NCBI GenBank assembly: GCA_002493635.1
Contig: DKZL01000024.1
Span: 1-14,073, forward strand
Source of the DNA: Ruminococcaceae bacterium UBA7075
Lineage (GTDB): Bacteria > Bacillota > Clostridia > Oscillospirales > Acutalibacteraceae
Direction of reading: 5' to 3'
DNA length: 14,073 bases
Position numbers and translations under genes: made by a program. The notes beneath the pieces are model-generated. The model did no database searches. It was not told the origin of the DNA and saw nothing but the letters and a program-made list of their open reading frames with translations. Position 1 is the stretch's first letter. The number at the start of each line of letters is the position of its first letter. Positions 13,690 through 14,073 of this stretch are shown here, piece after piece.

Positions 13690-13781
13690 AGCTTAAAACG
13701 AGTTTAATATAAAATGCTAAGTATTACAGCTATAATATCATCAAAAATATTATTCATTAATTGAAAGCGAGGAAAATAAAA

Positions 13782-13994
13782 ATGCCGTATATTACAGTTG
13801 AAAGCGGTGTACTTTCAGACGAACAAAAGGAACTGCTAATTAAGCGTTTAACAGAAGTATCTTCTGAAATTATGAGAGTACCACAAGAATTTTTTGTTAC
13901 CACAATTAAAGAATTGCCAGATAAAAATTTTGGCATTGGCGGCAAAACAATTGATAAAGTCAAAGAAGAATACTTAAATAACCAAAAACAATAA
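13782..13994 (+). CDS. 4-oxalocrotonate tautomerase family protein
   Basis: This is a 70-residue small tautomerase. After removal of Met the chain begins PYITVESG, placing the catalytic Pro1 as in the family; this fixes the start at 13782 rather than 13761. GCGAGG stands about 9 nt upstream. The body is the usual beta-alpha-beta fold with SDEQKELLIKRLTEVSSEI as the helix. The 4-OT catalytic Arg11 and Arg39 are not at those positions (Ser and Thr), so the true reaction is unlikely to be oxalocrotonate isomerisation; family members such as DmpI also vary here. It is cytoplasmic and likely oligomeric. A strong terminator follows 24 bp after the stop. Confidence 0.85.
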   Translation: MPYITVESGVLSDEQKELLIKRLTEVSSEIMRVPQEFFVTTIKELPDKNFGIGGKTIDKVKEEYLNNQKQ

Positions 13995-14018
13995 TGTTGT
14001 TTATACTCTAATAAAAAT

Positions 14019-14037
14019 CCACCGGCAAAGCCGGTGG
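14019..14037 (+). terminator. Terminator-like hairpin after the tautomerase gene
   Basis: CCACCGGC and GCCGGTGG form a perfect 8-bp stem around AAA, followed by TATTTC. A second hairpin, TTTCAG-ATGTGC-CTGAAA, follows at 14040-14057. The first stem is GC-rich in an AT-rich context, and the T run is short, so it may be part of another repeat element cut by the window edge. Confidence 0.65.
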
Positions 14038-14073
14038 TATTTCAGATGTGCCTGAAAGGCTCTGTTACTAGCA

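Overview
The window looks like chromosomal DNA of an AT-rich, low-GC Firmicute, most likely an anaerobic gut or rumen member of the Oscillospiraceae (Ruminococcus-like). The pointers are two secreted proteins with type I dockerin repeats, a leucine T-box in front of leuA, a LytTR/AgrC-type two-component pair, strong AGGAGG-type ribosome binding sites and near-perfect TTGACA-17-TATAAT promoters. The species cannot be named from sequence alone.

Layout, left to right. Positions 1-245 hold no gene. They carry two tandem consensus promoters and a boxA-like site, all on the minus strand and firing out of the left edge, which is the architecture of an rRNA operon control region (a 16S gene is inferred just outside). 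Next comes a three-gene minus-strand operon (282-2570): TetR-family repressor, ABC ATPase and ABC-2 permease, with a palindromic operator just upstream. Facing away from it, a plus-strand consensus promoter drives a leucine-specific T-box leader and leuA (2-isopropylmalate synthase). leuA converges on a DUF6512-like membrane protein gene across a shared terminator. Further right on the minus strand is a dicistron of two dockerin-bearing exported proteins (5529-7188). To its right, still on the minus strand, are a MATE efflux pump plus rhodanese operon and a 56-residue DUF3006-like protein with its own promoter. Both the efflux gene and the small gene have full consensus promoters; the efflux leader is about 220-240 nt and rich in inverted repeats.

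The right part is on the plus strand: an XRE-type regulator, a structured intergenic stretch, a LytTR response regulator with a GHKL histidine kinase, a frameshifted and truncated membrane glycosyltransferase remnant, a TrhA/hemolysin III family protein and a small tautomerase ending in a strong terminator.

The most unusual signals are non-coding. A short structured repeat family recurs between genes (about 5389-5477, 7317-7380, 9702-9742, 12892-12954, plus a lone hairpin at 12991-13006), with compensatory base changes in its hairpin. A 120-bp segment bounded by inverted repeats carries the MATE promoter, and a perfect 10-bp hairpin sits over the proposed MATE ribosome binding site. I see no CRISPR array, no intact transposase and no tRNA. 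No complete, clearly novel multi-gene system stands out; the repeat family and the MATE leader are the best candidates for something undescribed.
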